A stretch of DNA of 64,000 nucleotides from Micromonospora sediminicola (GCF_900089585.1 NZ_FLRH01000004.1:179001-243000), one strand, 5' to 3'. Shown: positions 33,829 to 42,877, counted from the first letter of the stretch. Program-made: numbers and translations. Notes: a model not told the origin generated them from the letters alone.

Positions 33829-34445
33829 TCCGCGCCGACCCGCTGGGCCTGCCGGTACACGTGGGCCATCCGCTGCCCCACCGTGAAGATCGAGACGGCG
33901 GCGAGCAGCCAGAGCGCGATCTCCAGCGCGGGGCGGACGCCGACGCCGGTGAGCAGGCCGCCGACGCCGACGATGAGCAGCCGCTCGGTGCGCTCGGCGA
34001 TCCCGACGTTGCAGGTCATGCCGAGCCCCTCGGCCCGGGCCTTCACGTAGGAGACCAGGCCGCCGGCGGCCAGGCAGATCAGCGCCGCGGCCACGCCGGA
34101 GTGGTCGTGCTCGGTGGCCAGCCAGTAGGCGACCGCGCCGAAGACCGCGCTGTCGGCGACCCGGTCCATGCTCGAGTCGAGGAACGCCCCGAACCGGGTC
34201 GAGCCGCCGCTCATCCGGGCCATCGTGCCGTCGAGCAGGTCGGTGAGGGCGAAGACCGTGACGATCAGCGCGCCGGCGACCAGGTGGCCGCGCGCGCCGA
34301 AGCCGAGCGCGCCGACGAGCACGCCGACGGTGCCGGTCACGGTGACCGCGTTGGGGGACACGCCCGCGCGGAGCAGTCCGCGCGCGATCGGCTCCACGAC
34401 GCGGGTCATGCCCGCGCGGGCCGTCACTTGGAAGATCTTCGCCAT
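33825..34445 (-). CDS. pgsA: Phosphatidylinositol phosphate synthase (CDP-alcohol phosphatidyltransferase)
   Basis: 206 residues from ATG 34445. The CDP-OH-P signature is complete: DLLDGTMARMSGG followed by FGAFLDSSMD with all four metal-binding Asp residues. About five membrane helices. In actinobacteria this member, next to patA and pimA, joins CDP-diacylglycerol with inositol 1-phosphate. The upstream neighbour in most relatives would be the HIT gene; here a plus-strand GTPase gene intervenes. Confidence 0.95.
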   Translation of the reverse strand: MAKIFQVTARAGMTRVVEPIARGLLRAGVSPNAVTVTGTVGVLVGALGFGARGHLVAGALIVTVFALTDLLDGTMARMSGGSTRFGAFLDSSMDRVADSAVFGAVAYWLATEHDHSGVAAALICLAAGGLVSYVKARAEGLGMTCNVGIAERTERLLIVGVGGLLTGVGVRPALEIALWLLAAVSIFTVGQRMAHVYRQAQRVGAE

Positions 34446-34696
34446 GGCGGTCCCACGATAACGGCCGGCAGCGGCCGGGGACACAGCCGGGCGGACGACC
34501 CGCCCGACGACCCTTGTGCCGGCACCGGCGCGGGTGTGAGATCGAGCCAGGAGGTGAGCCAGTTCACCGGATCACCGGTCCGCGTTCCCGTCCAGCAGCA
34601 GATCACCGGAAAATATCGCCGCGGCGCCCGTCCGGGTCCGCTCCCCCGTCGCCCGCGGCGGTCGCCACCACCACCGGTTGAGGGAGGTGCGCCGCG

Positions 34697-36856
34697 ATGG
34701 CGCAGAAGAACGAGAAGGGTGTCACCGGCGGCGCGCCGGTGGTGACCGAACCCGGCAGGGTTCGCAACGTGGTGCTCGTCGGGCACTCCGGCGCGGGCAA
34801 GACGACCCTGGTCGAGGCGCTGCTGGCGGCCAGCGGCACGATCGGCCGGGCCGGCTCGGTCACCGAGGGCACCACGGTCTGCGACCACGACCCCGCCGCC
34901 GTGCGCCAGCAACGCTCGGTGAGCCTGGCCTGCGCCCCGCTGACGCACCGCGACGTCAAGGTCAACCTCCTGGACACGCCGGGCTACGGCGACTTCGTCG
35001 GCGAGCTGCGCGCGGGGCTGCGCGCCGCCGACGCGGCGCTGTTCGTGGTCTCGGCGGTGGACGGGATGGACGCCGCCACCGCCGCGCTCTGGGAGGAGTG
35101 CGCCGCGGTGGACATGCCGCGCGCGGTGGCCGTCTCCCGGCTCGACCACCCGCGCGCCGACTTCGACGAGGCCGTCGCGCTCTGCCAGCGGGTCTTCGGC
35201 GACAACGTGCTGCCGCTCTACCTGCCCATGCTCGGCGACGACGGCGAGTCGGTGGCCGGCCTGATGGGCCTGATCACCCGCCGCGTGTTCGACTACTCCG
35301 CCGGGCTGCCGGCGGCGGTGCGCGAGCCGGACCCGGAGCACCTGCCGGCCATCCAGGAGGCACGCGACGAGCTGATCGAGGGGATCATCGCGGAGAGCGA
35401 GGACGAGACCCTGATGGACCGCTACCTCGGGGGCGAGCAGATCGACCCGCAGGTGCTCATCACCGACCTGGAGACCGCGGTCGCCCGCGGCCACTTCTAC
35501 CCGGTGGTGCCGGTCTGCGCGGAGACCGGGGTCGGCCTGGACGCGCTGCTCGACGGTCTGGTGACGGCGTTCCCGTCGCCGCTGGAGCACGACCTGCCGG
35601 CGGTCACCGGGGTGGACGGCTCGCCCCGCCCCCCGCTGACCTGCGACCCGGACGGCCCGCTGGTCGCCGAGGTGGTCAAGACGACCGTCGACCGCCACGT
35701 CGGGCGGGTTTCGCTGGTCCGGGTCTTCTCCGGCACGCTCCGCCCCGACCAGGTGATCCACGTGTCCGGGCACGGCATGGCCGAGCGGGGCCACCCGGAC
35801 CACGACGCCGACGAGCGGGTCGGCCACGTCTACAGCCCGCTCGGCGCGACCCTGCGCGAGGTGCCGGCCTGCGTCGCCGGTGACCTCTGCGCGGTCACCA
35901 AGTCGGGCAGCGCGGAGACCGGCGACACCATCTCCGCCAAGGACGAGCCGCTGCTGGTCGCGCCCTGGGAGATGCCCGAGCCGCTGCTGCCGGTGGCGGT
36001 GGTGGCGCGCAGCCGGGCCGACGAGGACGCGCTGGCGCGCAACCTGTCCCGGCTCGTCGCCGGTGACCCGACGCTGCGGCTGGAGCGCAACCCGGAGACC
36101 CACCAGCTGGTGCTCTGGTGCATGGGCGAGGCGCACGCGGACGTGGTGCTCGACCGGTTGCGCGGCGGCGGGGTCGAGCTGGAGACCGAACCGGTCCGGG
36201 TGGCGCTGCGGGAGACCCTCACCACTGCCGCACGCGGGCACGGCCGGCACGTCAAGCAGTCCGGCGGCCACGGCCAGTACGCGGTCTGCGACATCGAGGT
36301 GGAGCCGCTGCCCCGGGGCGCCGGCTTCGAGTTCGTCGACCGGGTGGTCGGCGGCGCGGTCCCGCACAACTACATCCCCTCGGTGGAGAAGGGCGTCCGG
36401 GCCCAGATGGAGCGCGGCCTGGTCGCCGGTCACCCGGTGGTCGACCTGCGGGTGACGCTCGTCGACGGCAAGGCGCACAGCGTCGACTCCTCCGACGCCG
36501 CGTTCCAGACCGCCGGCGCGCTGGCCCTGCGCGACGCCGCCGAGAAGGGTCAGCCGACGCTGCTGGAACCGGTCGACGAGATCACCGTCCGGGTGGCCGA
36601 CTCCTCGGTCGGCGCGGTGATGGGCGACCTGTCCGGGCGGCGCGGCCGGGTGCTCGGCACCGAGCCCGACCCGGACGCCGAGGGCCGCACCCTGGTCCGC
36701 GCCGAGGTGCCCGCCACCGAACTGCTGCGGTACGCGGTGGAGCTGCGGTCGATGACCGCCGGCACCGGCACGTTCCGGCGCGAGTTCGCCCGCCACGAAC
36801 CCATGCCCGCCCACCTGGCCGACCAGGCCCGCAAGGAGTCCTCCACCCGGTCCTGA
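34697..36856 (+). CDS. Elongation factor G-like GTPase (EF-G2/FusA2 type)
   Basis: 719 residues with full EF-G domain order. The G domain deviates from true EF-G: G1 is GHSGAGKTT, G3 is DTPGYGDF (His of DTPGH replaced by Tyr) and the NKxD base-recognition motif is SRLD. The domain IV tip reads KQSGGHGQYAV, close to EF-G. It lacks the strict switch residues of the housekeeping factor, so it is the paralogous EF-G2, whose role is unsettled (no clear translocation). A clear ribosome site GAGGGAGG precedes the ATG. Confidence 0.92.
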   Translation: MAQKNEKGVTGGAPVVTEPGRVRNVVLVGHSGAGKTTLVEALLAASGTIGRAGSVTEGTTVCDHDPAAVRQQRSVSLACAPLTHRDVKVNLLDTPGYGDFVGELRAGLRAADAALFVVSAVDGMDAATAALWEECAAVDMPRAVAVSRLDHPRADFDEAVALCQRVFGDNVLPLYLPMLGDDGESVAGLMGLITRRVFDYSAGLPAAVREPDPEHLPAIQEARDELIEGIIAESEDETLMDRYLGGEQIDPQVLITDLETAVARGHFYPVVPVCAETGVGLDALLDGLVTAFPSPLEHDLPAVTGVDGSPRPPLTCDPDGPLVAEVVKTTVDRHVGRVSLVRVFSGTLRPDQVIHVSGHGMAERGHPDHDADERVGHVYSPLGATLREVPACVAGDLCAVTKSGSAETGDTISAKDEPLLVAPWEMPEPLLPVAVVARSRADEDALARNLSRLVAGDPTLRLERNPETHQLVLWCMGEAHADVVLDRLRGGGVELETEPVRVALRETLTTAARGHGRHVKQSGGHGQYAVCDIEVEPLPRGAGFEFVDRVVGGAVPHNYIPSVEKGVRAQMERGLVAGHPVVDLRVTLVDGKAHSVDSSDAAFQTAGALALRDAAEKGQPTLLEPVDEITVRVADSSVGAVMGDLSGRRGRVLGTEPDPDAEGRTLVRAEVPATELLRYAVELRSMTAGTGTFRREFARHEPMPAHLADQARKESSTRS

Positions 36857-36869
36857 CGGTCGCGTCAGG
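36852..36869. terminator. Small overlapping hairpin between convergent genes
   Basis: CCTGACG (36852-36858) pairs with CGTCAGG (36863-36869) over a 4-base loop, spanning both stop codons of the convergent GTPase and aldo/keto reductase genes. Short, so only a possible terminator. Confidence 0.35.
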
Positions 36870-37923
36870 GGCGCGCGGAGGGGACCGGCGGCATCGGCCA
36901 GTGGGGGCGGTCGGCGTCGCGGAGGGCGGCCGAGCGTACCGCCGCCAGTTGCCGCTCCACCTCGGCGAAGTGGTCCGGCGCGAGCGGGCCCCAGGCCAGC
37001 GCGGCCGCGTTCTCCTCGACCTGGGCCACCGTGCGGGCGCCGGGGATCGGTACGGCCCGGTCGCTGCGCGCCCAGATCCACCCGATCGCCCCCTGGGCCA
37101 GGGTCCGGCCGTCGGCGGTGAGCGCGTCCCGGACCCGGGCCACCCGGCGCAGCCACTCGGGGGCCGGCCGGCCGCTGCGGAACCACTCCAGCCAGGTCGG
37201 CCCGAGACCGCGTACGTCGTCGCGGGGCAGCGTCGACTCCGGCGTGTACTTGCCGGTGAGCAGCCCCATTCCGAGCGGCCCCCGGGCCAGGCTGGCCAGG
37301 TCGTGCTTGTCGCAGGCGGCCAGCATGGCCGGGGCGTCCCGGAGCACCGACAGCGCGTGCTGCACGGCGGCGGCGCCGCTGGCGACCTGGGCGAAGGCCG
37401 CGGCCCGGTCGGCCCGGTCGGTGCTCCACCCGTACGCCCGGATCAGCCCGTCGGCGACCAGGTCGTCCAGCGTGCCGACCAGTGCCTCGGCGCGGGGCAG
37501 CGGCAGGTCGCCGAGGTGCAGCTGGTAGAGGTCGATCCGGTCGGTGTCCAGCCGGCGCAGCGAGTCGACCACGACCCGGCGCAGGTACTGCGGCGAGGCG
37601 TTCTCCCCGGTGGCCTGCCGGGTCCGCTCGTCGAACGTGTAGCCCCACTTGGTGGCGATCACCGCCTGGTCGCGCCGGCCGGCGAGGGCCCGCCCGAGCA
37701 CCCGCTCGCCGTGCCCGGCGCCGTAGGTGTCGGCGGTGTCGAAGAGCGTCACCCCGAGGTCGAGGGCGCGGCGGACGGCCCGCACCGACTCGTCGTCGTC
37801 GACCGCGCCCCAGCCCAGCGGCCGGGCGCCCTCGGCCCACGGGCCGCCGATCGCCCAGCACCCCATGCCGAGTGCGCTCACCTCGATGCCGCTGCGACCC
37901 AGCGGCCGCGTGCTGACTGCCAT
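36865..37923 (-). CDS. Aldo/keto reductase
   Basis: 352 residues. TIM-barrel AKR: RPLGRSGIEVSALGMGCW, the tetrad Asp and Tyr in DTADTYGAGHGERVLG, Lys in ATKWGYTF, and His in YQLHLGDLP. The NADPH end IPGARTVAQVEENAAAL is also present. It reduces aldehydes or ketones; the substrate is unknown. It is transcribed toward the GTPase gene; its promoter lies in the repeat-containing gap 37924-38387. Confidence 0.93.
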   Translation of the reverse strand: MAVSTRPLGRSGIEVSALGMGCWAIGGPWAEGARPLGWGAVDDDESVRAVRRALDLGVTLFDTADTYGAGHGERVLGRALAGRRDQAVIATKWGYTFDERTRQATGENASPQYLRRVVVDSLRRLDTDRIDLYQLHLGDLPLPRAEALVGTLDDLVADGLIRAYGWSTDRADRAAAFAQVASGAAAVQHALSVLRDAPAMLAACDKHDLASLARGPLGMGLLTGKYTPESTLPRDDVRGLGPTWLEWFRSGRPAPEWLRRVARVRDALTADGRTLAQGAIGWIWARSDRAVPIPGARTVAQVEENAAALAWGPLAPDHFAEVERQLAAVRSAALRDADRPHWPMPPVPSARP

Positions 37924-38025
37924 CGCCGAATCCTGTCACCTTCCCCGCACGCGTGGGCGGCTTCGTCACCCCGGGTGCCCGACCGCTGTCACCCTGCGTA
38001 ACGGGAGAGGGAAAGCCTTTCGAGG

Positions 38026-38075
38026 AGAGCGACATACCGGAGAGTCATAATTATGACTCTCCGGTATATCGCTCT
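38026..38075. repeat. AT-rich palindrome, copy 2
   Basis: Fifty bases, symmetric about 38050/38051, arms of 25 bp with one mismatch (38033 against 38068). The inner core ATACCG-GAG-AGTCATAA matches the copy at 13985 except that the middle triplet is GAG instead of CTC, with the complementary change in the other arm. It lies 102 bases before the aldo/keto reductase start and downstream of the minus-strand gene at 38388, separated from it by a GCC-rich array: the same order as copy 1. Confidence 0.9.
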
Positions 38076-38130
38076 GGGGCGGTAGGTCCACGCTCCGGCC
38101 GGCAGGCCTGCCCGCGCGGGCAGGCCGATC

Positions 38131-38308
38131 ACGCCGGGCCAGGCCGACCGAACCGTGGCCAAGCCGACCAAGCCGGACCAGGCCACGCCAGGCCGGACCG
38201 CGCCACGCCCGGTCACGGCAAAAGCTGGACCACGCCACGCCCGGTCACGGCAAGAGCCGGACCGGGCAGGAGCCGGACCAGGCAAGAGCCGGACCAGGCA
38301 AGAGCCGG
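38131..38308. repeat. GCC-rich degenerate tandem array with 16-bp period
   Basis: The first half is of the GCCNN/GACCNN kind seen at 14221 (for example GCCGGGCCAGGCCGA). The second half has a 16-bp unit AGCCGGACCAGGCAAG: 38255-38270 (variant), 38271-38286 and 38287-38302. A 21-base block starting CGCCACGCCCGG at 38201 recurs at 38233, 32 bp (two units) later. No gene in the whole 37924-38387 gap apart from frames caused by these repeats. Confidence 0.8.
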
Positions 38309-38387
38309 GGAAGCGCCCCGACGCCGGGGCCACCGACACGGGTCGGGATGCGACCGGTGACCCGAGACGGGCGAACCGGCCGGGACG

Positions 38388-39023
38388 TCAGCCCGCGTAG
38401 GCCAGCAACACCGGGGCGTCCTGCCCCGGCCAGGCGCCGGTGAGCCGGCCCGCGACGGGCGCGCCGACGGCGTCGGTGTCGGCCGGGACGGGACGCCGGA
38501 CCAGGGCCAGCTCGGCGCCCCCGGCCCGGATCAGGGTCGGGTCGCCGTCGACCACCGCGTCGGCCGGCCCGGCCGGCCACGTCCGGTCGGTGCGGCTGCC
38601 CGACACGGTCATGCTCGGCTCGCGTACCTGCCGTTCGCCGTCGACCTCGAAGTACTCCTGCGCCTGACCGGCGTCGGCGAGCACCGCGGCGGCCAGCGCC
38701 GGCAGGTAGACCGGGTCGCCGCACGCGTCGTACACCCAGCGACGTCCGAGCACGGAGTGTTCCACGGTGCCGACCAGGAACCGCTCCGCGCCGGCCAGCG
38801 GCGCGCCCCGGTAGGTCAGCGGCACCTGCAGCACCGGGCCCTCGCCGGCACGCACGAGCAGCGTCTCCATGCCGACCTCGCCGGCCGGGTCGTCGAAGCG
38901 GTACGCCGCGACCCGGGTCACCGGGGCGCCGGCCGCGCCGGCGAACCAGGACCGGCCGGGCAGCCAGCCGACGAGCAGCTCCAGTTTCGAGGGGCGCAGT
39001 TCCGCGCGGTGCAGCAGGGCCAT
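38388..39023 (-). CDS. Maltokinase N-terminal cap-like domain protein
   Basis: 211 residues from ATG 39023. ALLHRAELRPSKLELLVGWLPGRSWF and YRFDDPAGEVGMETLLV match the Mak_N_cap domain that caps maltokinases in the GlgE glucan pathway, but here it is a stand-alone protein without the kinase lobe. Such solo proteins are common in actinobacteria and are often mislabelled as branching enzymes. The usual GlgE/Mak genes are not nearby. It follows the HIT gene on the same strand with a 32-base gap. Confidence 0.8.
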   Translation of the reverse strand: MALLHRAELRPSKLELLVGWLPGRSWFAGAAGAPVTRVAAYRFDDPAGEVGMETLLVRAGEGPVLQVPLTYRGAPLAGAERFLVGTVEHSVLGRRWVYDACGDPVYLPALAAAVLADAGQAQEYFEVDGERQVREPSMTVSGSRTDRTWPAGPADAVVDGDPTLIRAGGAELALVRRPVPADTDAVGAPVAGRLTGAWPGQDAPVLLAYAG

Positions 39024-39055
39024 GCGCAAGATCGTACTGTCGGGGTGGGCCCGGG

Positions 39056-39613
39056 TCAGGCCGGCCACGCCTTGGCGAGCAGGTCCCGGGTGTCCGCGAG
39101 CAGCTGCGGCAGCACCTTGGTGCGGCCGATCACCGGCATGAAGTTGGCGTCGCCGCCCCAGCGCGGCACCACATGCTGGTGCAGGTGCGCGGCGATCCCC
39201 GCGCCGGCCACCCCGCCCTGGTTCATGCCCAGGTTGAACCCGTGCGCGCTGGACACGTGCCGGACCACCCGCATGGCGTCCTTGGTGAACACGGCCAGCT
39301 CGGCCGTCTCCGGCGCGTCGAGGTCGGTGTAGTCGGCCACGTGTCGGTAGGGGCAGACCAGCAGGTGCCCGGGGTTGTACGGATAGAGGTTGAGCACCGC
39401 GAAGACGTGCTCGCCCCGGGCGACCACCAGGCTCTCCTCCGGCGGCAGGCCGGGCGCCAGGCAGAACGGGCAGCCGGTCGGCTTCTCGTATCCGCCCTCG
39501 GGCCGGTCCTCGCCGGAGATGTAGGTCATCCGGTGCGGCGTCCAGAGGCGGTCCAGCCCGTCCGCCAGACCGCCGTCGCCGCCGTACCCGGTGTCCCGCT
39601 CCGCCCCTGTCAC
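39056..39613 (-). CDS. HIT-family nucleotide hydrolase/phosphorylase
   Basis: 185 residues from GTG 39613. The histidine triad is AAHLHQHVVPR; CPFC near residue 50 and later residues suggest the zinc site of the Ap4A-phosphorylase-like branch; RLWTPHRMTYI at the N-terminus is typical of the actinobacterial member encoded after thrS (10-base gap). Mycobacterial relatives split diadenosine tetraphosphate with phosphate. Ap4A is a side product of aminoacyl-tRNA synthetases, which gives sense to the gene order. Confidence 0.93.
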   Translation of the reverse strand: MTGAERDTGYGGDGGLADGLDRLWTPHRMTYISGEDRPEGGYEKPTGCPFCLAPGLPPEESLVVARGEHVFAVLNLYPYNPGHLLVCPYRHVADYTDLDAPETAELAVFTKDAMRVVRHVSSAHGFNLGMNQGGVAGAGIAAHLHQHVVPRWGGDANFMPVIGRTKVLPQLLADTRDLLAKAWPA

Positions 39614-39623
39614 ACCGGCGATC

Positions 39624-41657
39624 CTACGATCCGACCGCCTCCTCGGCGACGGCGGCGGTGGGCCCGCTGTTGGTGCGCGACTCGACGACCTCGCGGATGT
39701 GCGCCACCGCCTCGTCCAGCGGTACGCCGTTGCGCTGCGACCCGTCCCGGTAGCGGAACGACACGGTGCCGGCCGCCACGTCGTCGTCACCGGCGATGAC
39801 CATGAACGGGATCTTCTGCTGCTGGGCGTTGCGGATCTTCTTCTGCATCCGGTCGTCGCCCAGGTCGACCTCGGCCCGGATCCCCTGCCGGCGCAGCGTC
39901 GCGGCGAAGTCCTCCAGGTAGTCGCCGTGGTCGTCGCGGATCGGGATGCCGACCACCTGCACCGGGGCGAGCCAGGCCGGGAACGCGCCCGCGTAGTGCT
40001 CGGTGAGCACGCCGATGAACCGCTCGATCGAGCCGAACTTGGCGCAGTGGATCATCACCGGCTGCTGCCGGGTGCCGTCGGCGGCCTGGTACTCCAGCCC
40101 GAAGCCCTTGGGCTGGTTGAAGTCGTACTGGATGGTCGACATCTGCCAGGTCCGGCCGATCGCGTCCTTGGCCTGCACCGAGATCTTCGGGCCGTAGAAC
40201 GCCGCGCCGCCCGGGTCCGGCACCAGGTCCAGCCCGGTCTCCAGGGCGCACTGCTCCAGCACGGCGGTGGCGGTGGCCCAATCCTCGTCGGTGCCGACGA
40301 ACTTGTCCGGCCGGCTGTCGTCCCGGGTGGACAGCTCCAGGTAGAAGTCGTCGATGCCGAAGTCACGCAGCAGGCTCAGCACGAACCCGAGCAGGTGCTT
40401 GATCTCCGCCGGCGCCTGCTCCTGGGTGCAGTAGGAGTGCGAGTCGTCCTGGGTGAAGCCGCGCACCCGGGTCAGACCGTGGATCACGCCCGACTTCTCG
40501 TACCGGTAGACCGACCCGAACTCGAACAACCGGATCGGCAGCTGCCGGTAGGAGCGCCCGCGCGACCGGTAGATCAGGTTGTGCATCGGGCAGTTCATCG
40601 CCTTGAGGTAGTAGTCGCTGCCCTCCATCTCCATCGGCGGGAACATCGTGTCCTTGTAGTAGGGCAGGTGTCCCGAGGTGTGGAAGAGACCTTCCTTGGA
40701 GATGTGCGGCGTCCCGACGTACTGGAAGCCCTCCTCGATGTGGCGGGTGCGGACGTAGTCCTCCATCACCCGCTTGAGCACCCCACCCTTGGGGTGGAAG
40801 ACGGCCAGGCCGGAGCCGATCTCGTCGGGGAAGCTGAACAGGTCGAGGTCCGCACCGAGCTTGCGGTGGTCGCGCCGGGCGGCCTCCTCCAACAGCTTCA
40901 GGTACGCCTTCAGCTCGTCCCGGGTCGGCCACGCGGTGCCGTACACCCGCTGCAGCTGCGGGTTCTTCTCCGACCCCCGCCAGTACGCGGCGGCCGAGCG
41001 CATCAGCTTGAACGCGCCGATCAGCCGGGTGTTCGGCAGGTGCGGGCCACGGCACAGGTCCGACCAGCAGACCTTCTCCTCGTTGGCGGCGAGGTTGTCG
41101 TAGATGGTCAGCTCGCCGCCGCCCACCTCCATCACCTCGGAGGAGTCGAGCCCCTCGCCCTTGACCTCGATCAGCTCCAGCTTGAACGGCTCGGCGGCCA
41201 GCTCGGCGCGAGCCTCGTCGAGGCTGGAGAACCGGCGCCGGCGGAACCGCTGACCGGACTTGACGATCTCCTGCATGCGCTTCTCGAGCTTGGCCAGGTC
41301 CTCCGGCTGGAACGGCTTGCCGACCTGGAAGTCGTAGTAGAAGCCGTTCTCGATCGGCGGGCCGATGCCGAGCTTCGCCTCCGGGAAGACGTCCTGCACC
41401 GCCTGCGCCAGCACGTGCGCGGTCGAGTGACGCAGCACGTCCAACCCGTCCGGGGTGTCCAGCCCGACCGGCTCGACCGCCGTCTCCTCGGCCGGCTTCC
41501 AGTCCAGGTCGCGCAGCTGGCCCTGCGGGTCGCGGACCACCACGACCGCCTTCGGCCCGGTCGTGGGCAGGCCGGCCGCGGCCACCGCGTCGGCCGCCGT
41601 GGTCCCGGCGGCGACGACGACGGGGTCGGCCACGACGGGGGTACGGGGTGCGGACAC
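39624..41657 (-). CDS. thrS: Threonyl-tRNA synthetase
   Basis: 677 residues from GTG 41657 after CAGGAG. TGS domain (about 1-75), editing domain with HSTAHVLAQAV and later HxxxH elements, class-II catalytic core with zinc ligand Cys in MNCPMHNLIYRSR, motif 2 GSVYRYEKSGVIHGL and RGFTQDDSHSYC, and an anticodon-binding domain at the C-terminus (VVGIPIRDDHGDYLEDFA). A longer frame upstream lacks homology. The 200-base gap to the divergent gene showed no T-box features to me. Confidence 0.97.
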   Translation of the reverse strand: MSAPRTPVVADPVVVAAGTTAADAVAAAGLPTTGPKAVVVVRDPQGQLRDLDWKPAEETAVEPVGLDTPDGLDVLRHSTAHVLAQAVQDVFPEAKLGIGPPIENGFYYDFQVGKPFQPEDLAKLEKRMQEIVKSGQRFRRRRFSSLDEARAELAAEPFKLELIEVKGEGLDSSEVMEVGGGELTIYDNLAANEEKVCWSDLCRGPHLPNTRLIGAFKLMRSAAAYWRGSEKNPQLQRVYGTAWPTRDELKAYLKLLEEAARRDHRKLGADLDLFSFPDEIGSGLAVFHPKGGVLKRVMEDYVRTRHIEEGFQYVGTPHISKEGLFHTSGHLPYYKDTMFPPMEMEGSDYYLKAMNCPMHNLIYRSRGRSYRQLPIRLFEFGSVYRYEKSGVIHGLTRVRGFTQDDSHSYCTQEQAPAEIKHLLGFVLSLLRDFGIDDFYLELSTRDDSRPDKFVGTDEDWATATAVLEQCALETGLDLVPDPGGAAFYGPKISVQAKDAIGRTWQMSTIQYDFNQPKGFGLEYQAADGTRQQPVMIHCAKFGSIERFIGVLTEHYAGAFPAWLAPVQVVGIPIRDDHGDYLEDFAATLRRQGIRAEVDLGDDRMQKKIRNAQQQKIPFMVIAGDDDVAAGTVSFRYRDGSQRNGVPLDEAVAHIREVVESRTNSGPTAAVAEEAVGS

Positions 41658-41857
41658 GGTGACTCCTGTCGTCGAGGTACGGGTGGGCCGGTGACCGGCC
41701 CCTGCGATGCTATCGGTCGGCCGGAGCCCGGCCGACGCCGACGCCACGCCCCGGACGACGAGTTGCGCGCGACGTTGAACCTTTCCGTCCTCCCGACCGA
41801 ACTACCGGGTGGGGCCGGAGCCGGTACCGACCCCAGTCGAGAAGGATGGGGACGACC

Positions 41858-42760
41858 ATGAGGATGACCCGTCAGGGCCGATGGGCGTCGGCGCTGCTGG
41901 CCGCCGCGCTCGCCGGGACGGTGGGTTGGCCGGGCGCCGCGAGCGCCGCCGCCGGGGTGACCGTCACGACCTCCCCCGGCGAGGTGCACCAGGGCGACGC
42001 GATCGAGCTGTCCGTGGTGGTGCCCGCGGACCGTCCCGGCACCCGGACCACCAAGATCGAGCTGACCATGCCCGCGGACGCCCCGATCGGCGAGGTCTAT
42101 CCCCTGTCCGTGCCGGACTGGGCGCCGACGATCACCACCCGCACGCTGGACCAGCCGGTCGCCGGCATCCACGCCTCCGAACTCAACCAGGTGACCCACG
42201 CGGTGACCTGGCTCCGGGTCCCCGGCGGCGGCACCGGGGCGGCCCGGCTGCCGCTCGGCATGGGCCCGATGCCCGCCACCGACCGGCTGGTCTTCACCGT
42301 GGTGCAGACGTACGCCGACGGCACGGTGGTGCGCTGGGCGGACCCGGCCGGCGGGGCGCACCCGGCGCCGACGGTCGCGCTGCTGCCGCCGCTGTCGGGC
42401 GCCGTCACGCACGGCGGGGACGCCGGTGCGGGCGGCGCGGCGCACGGGGGCCACGGCGCCGTCGGCGGCGGCCGGGACGGCGCGGCACCGGGCGGCGCGA
42501 CCGCCGGGGGCCCGACCGCCGGGGCCACCGACGACGGGCCGAGCCCGGACCTGCTGCTCGGCGGCGGCCTGCTCGCCGGGCTGGCCGGCGGGGCCGCGAT
42601 CGGCTGGCTGCTCAGCCGCCGCCGGCGCGGCGCGCTGACCCTGCCGCCCGACACCGCCGACTCCCCCGCCCCGGCCACCGACCGCGACGCCGACCCCGCG
42701 ACCGACGCCCCGGCCTCCGGCGAGCCCGTCACCGCAGGCGCCCCGGGCCGGCGCTCCTGA
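41858..42760 (+). CDS. YcnI-like exported protein (DUF1775) with C-terminal anchor
   Basis: 300 residues from ATG 41858, chosen for its ribosome site GGGGACG; ATG 41846 is also possible. A Sec signal (WASALLAAALAGTVGWPGAASA) ends near residue 32. The YcnI/DUF1775 beta-sandwich follows (about 33-180) but begins with AAGVTV, not the copper-binding His that starts the classical domain. A Gly/Ala/His-rich linker and one C-terminal membrane helix (LLLGGGLLAGLAGGAAIGWLL) end in RRRRR-like basic residues and a Pro/Asp tail. Related genes accompany copper acquisition; no other copper gene is adjacent. Confidence 0.8.
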   Translation: MRMTRQGRWASALLAAALAGTVGWPGAASAAAGVTVTTSPGEVHQGDAIELSVVVPADRPGTRTTKIELTMPADAPIGEVYPLSVPDWAPTITTRTLDQPVAGIHASELNQVTHAVTWLRVPGGGTGAARLPLGMGPMPATDRLVFTVVQTYADGTVVRWADPAGGAHPAPTVALLPPLSGAVTHGGDAGAGGAAHGGHGAVGGGRDGAAPGGATAGGPTAGATDDGPSPDLLLGGGLLAGLAGGAAIGWLLSRRRRGALTLPPDTADSPAPATDRDADPATDAPASGEPVTAGAPGRRS

Positions 42761-42827
42761 CCGCCGTCCCGAACCACCACACGATCCCCACAACCGAAAC
42801 CAGCCGTCCACCATGCCGGAACGCCGG

Positions 42828-42877
42828 AGATCTTGGGACGAAGGCGCCCCCAGGGTGGCCGTCTCGTACCAAGATCT
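42828..42877. repeat. Inverted repeat AGATCTTGG ... CCAAGATCT
   Basis: Nine-base arms at 42828-42836 and 42869-42877 enclose 32 bases, between the convergent YcnI-like and ADP-ribosylglycohydrolase genes. Each arm contains AGATCT, itself a palindrome. A related CCGATCTTGCAGTTCCGG stands at 13868, after the heptamer array. It may be a terminator or a dispersed intergenic repeat. Confidence 0.5.

Noticed and set aside
41658..41857. T-box or other riboswitch upstream of thrS
   Set aside because: I found no T-box consensus or stable antiterminator layout, and a ribosome site lies directly before the GTG.
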